Both the position numbers and the translations under genes were made by a program. DNA of 64,000 nt from Alphaproteobacteria bacterium (lineage in GTDB: Bacteria > Pseudomonadota > Alphaproteobacteria > Micropepsales > Micropepsaceae). Every line of letters begins with the position of its first letter. The first letter of the stretch is position 1. Location: contig WGNU01000007.1 in NCBI GenBank assembly GCA_016124385.1, positions 1 through 64,000 of the forward strand, read 5' to 3'. The notes beneath the pieces were generated by a model that was not told the DNA's origin, ran no database searches, and was given only the letters and a program-made list of their open reading frames with translations. Below, in pieces: positions 63,911 to 64,000 of this stretch.

Positions 63911-63940
63911 TTGACGCGTCCCGCCCAGCGTTCGTCATAT
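63911..63940 (+). promoter_or_regulatory. Possible promoter for a gene leaving the right edge
   Basis: TTGACG (63911-63916) and TCATAT (63935-63940) lie 18 bases apart, a fair -35/-10 pair on the plus strand. An open frame begins with ATG at 63948 and stays open to the edge (MRLAAPSLFTYILATTS). The start site would fall at about the ATG, so the message might be leaderless. It is weakly supported. Confidence 0.4.
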
Positions 63941-63947
63941 TTTCGCG

Positions 63948-64000
63948 ATGCGGCTTGCGGCGCCAAGCCTTTTTACATATATCCTTGCGACAACGTCTTC
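63948..64000 (+). CDS. Possible 5' end of a gene running off the right edge
   Basis: ATG at 63948 begins 17 open codons to the window end, with no Shine-Dalgarno. The residues (MRLAAPSLFTYILATTS) look hydrophobic, like a signal or a membrane start, but are too few to judge. Supported only by the promoter-like elements just upstream. Confidence 0.3.
   Translation, partial: MRLAAPSLFTYILATTS

Overview
The window is about 64 kb of GC-rich, gene-dense bacterial DNA, and gene content points to an alphaproteobacterium. The supporting features are a TipN-like polar coiled-coil protein, a CheY/CheZ pair, Coq4, an MCE (Mla-type) lipid transporter with a PqiC-like lipoprotein, PQQ synthesis, short GC-rich palindromic repeats typical of the class, and pervasive ATGA/GTGA gene overlaps. 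No transposase, integrase, phage module or CRISPR array was seen. The genus cannot be read from the sequence.

Layout. 1-4.0 kb: repeats, a cytochrome P450 and a membrane/spermidine-synthase-like fusion. 4.2-6.1 kb: leuA with a leucine-rich leader peptide upstream. 6.1-13.2 kb: cell-shape cluster mreB-mreC-mreD-mrdA-rodA and a TPR protein. 13.2-16.8 kb: GT8-like protein, tRNA-Lys, a membrane-anchored PD-(D/E)XK-like protein and an amidase, with two copies of a palindromic repeat. 16.85-26.9 kb: a complete guanidine-assimilation unit. 26.9-32.6 kb: Coq4, acyltransferase, ATP-grasp, DedA, a lipoprotein hydrolase, and cheZ-cheY. 32.8-38.9 kb: an SDR with a lost catalytic motif, a methyltransferase, and a tightly overlapping cassette on the opposite strand (alpha/alpha barrel, methyltransferase, GT4, ABA4-like, epoxide hydrolase). 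38.9-47.2 kb: FAD oxidoreductase, PQQ-dependent sugar dehydrogenase, small membrane proteins, MFS transporter and pqqABCDE. 47.2-50.9 kb: DUF2817 peptidase, dipeptide epimerase, Sel1 protein, MlaC-like protein. 51-58.2 kb: CHASE2 adenylate cyclase, DUF3754 protein and an MCE ABC transporter. 58.2-64 kb: TipN-like protein, NnrU, Hpt protein, sulfatase, chorismate mutase.

The strongest regulatory story is at 16.85-26.9 kb. A near-perfect sigma-54 (-24/-12) promoter places its start site just before a guanidine-I (ykkC) riboswitch, and a 17-bp direct repeat lies about 90-125 bp further upstream, where an NtrC-type activator would bind. Downstream are an ABC transporter of the urea-carboxylase-associated type, both DUF1989 proteins (carboxyguanidine deiminase), a biotin-dependent guanidine carboxylase and allophanate hydrolase. 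The set would take guanidine to ammonia and CO2, apparently gated by both nitrogen status and the substrate. A second regulatory element is the leuA leader, whose leucine codons are complementary to the leader's own Shine-Dalgarno region.
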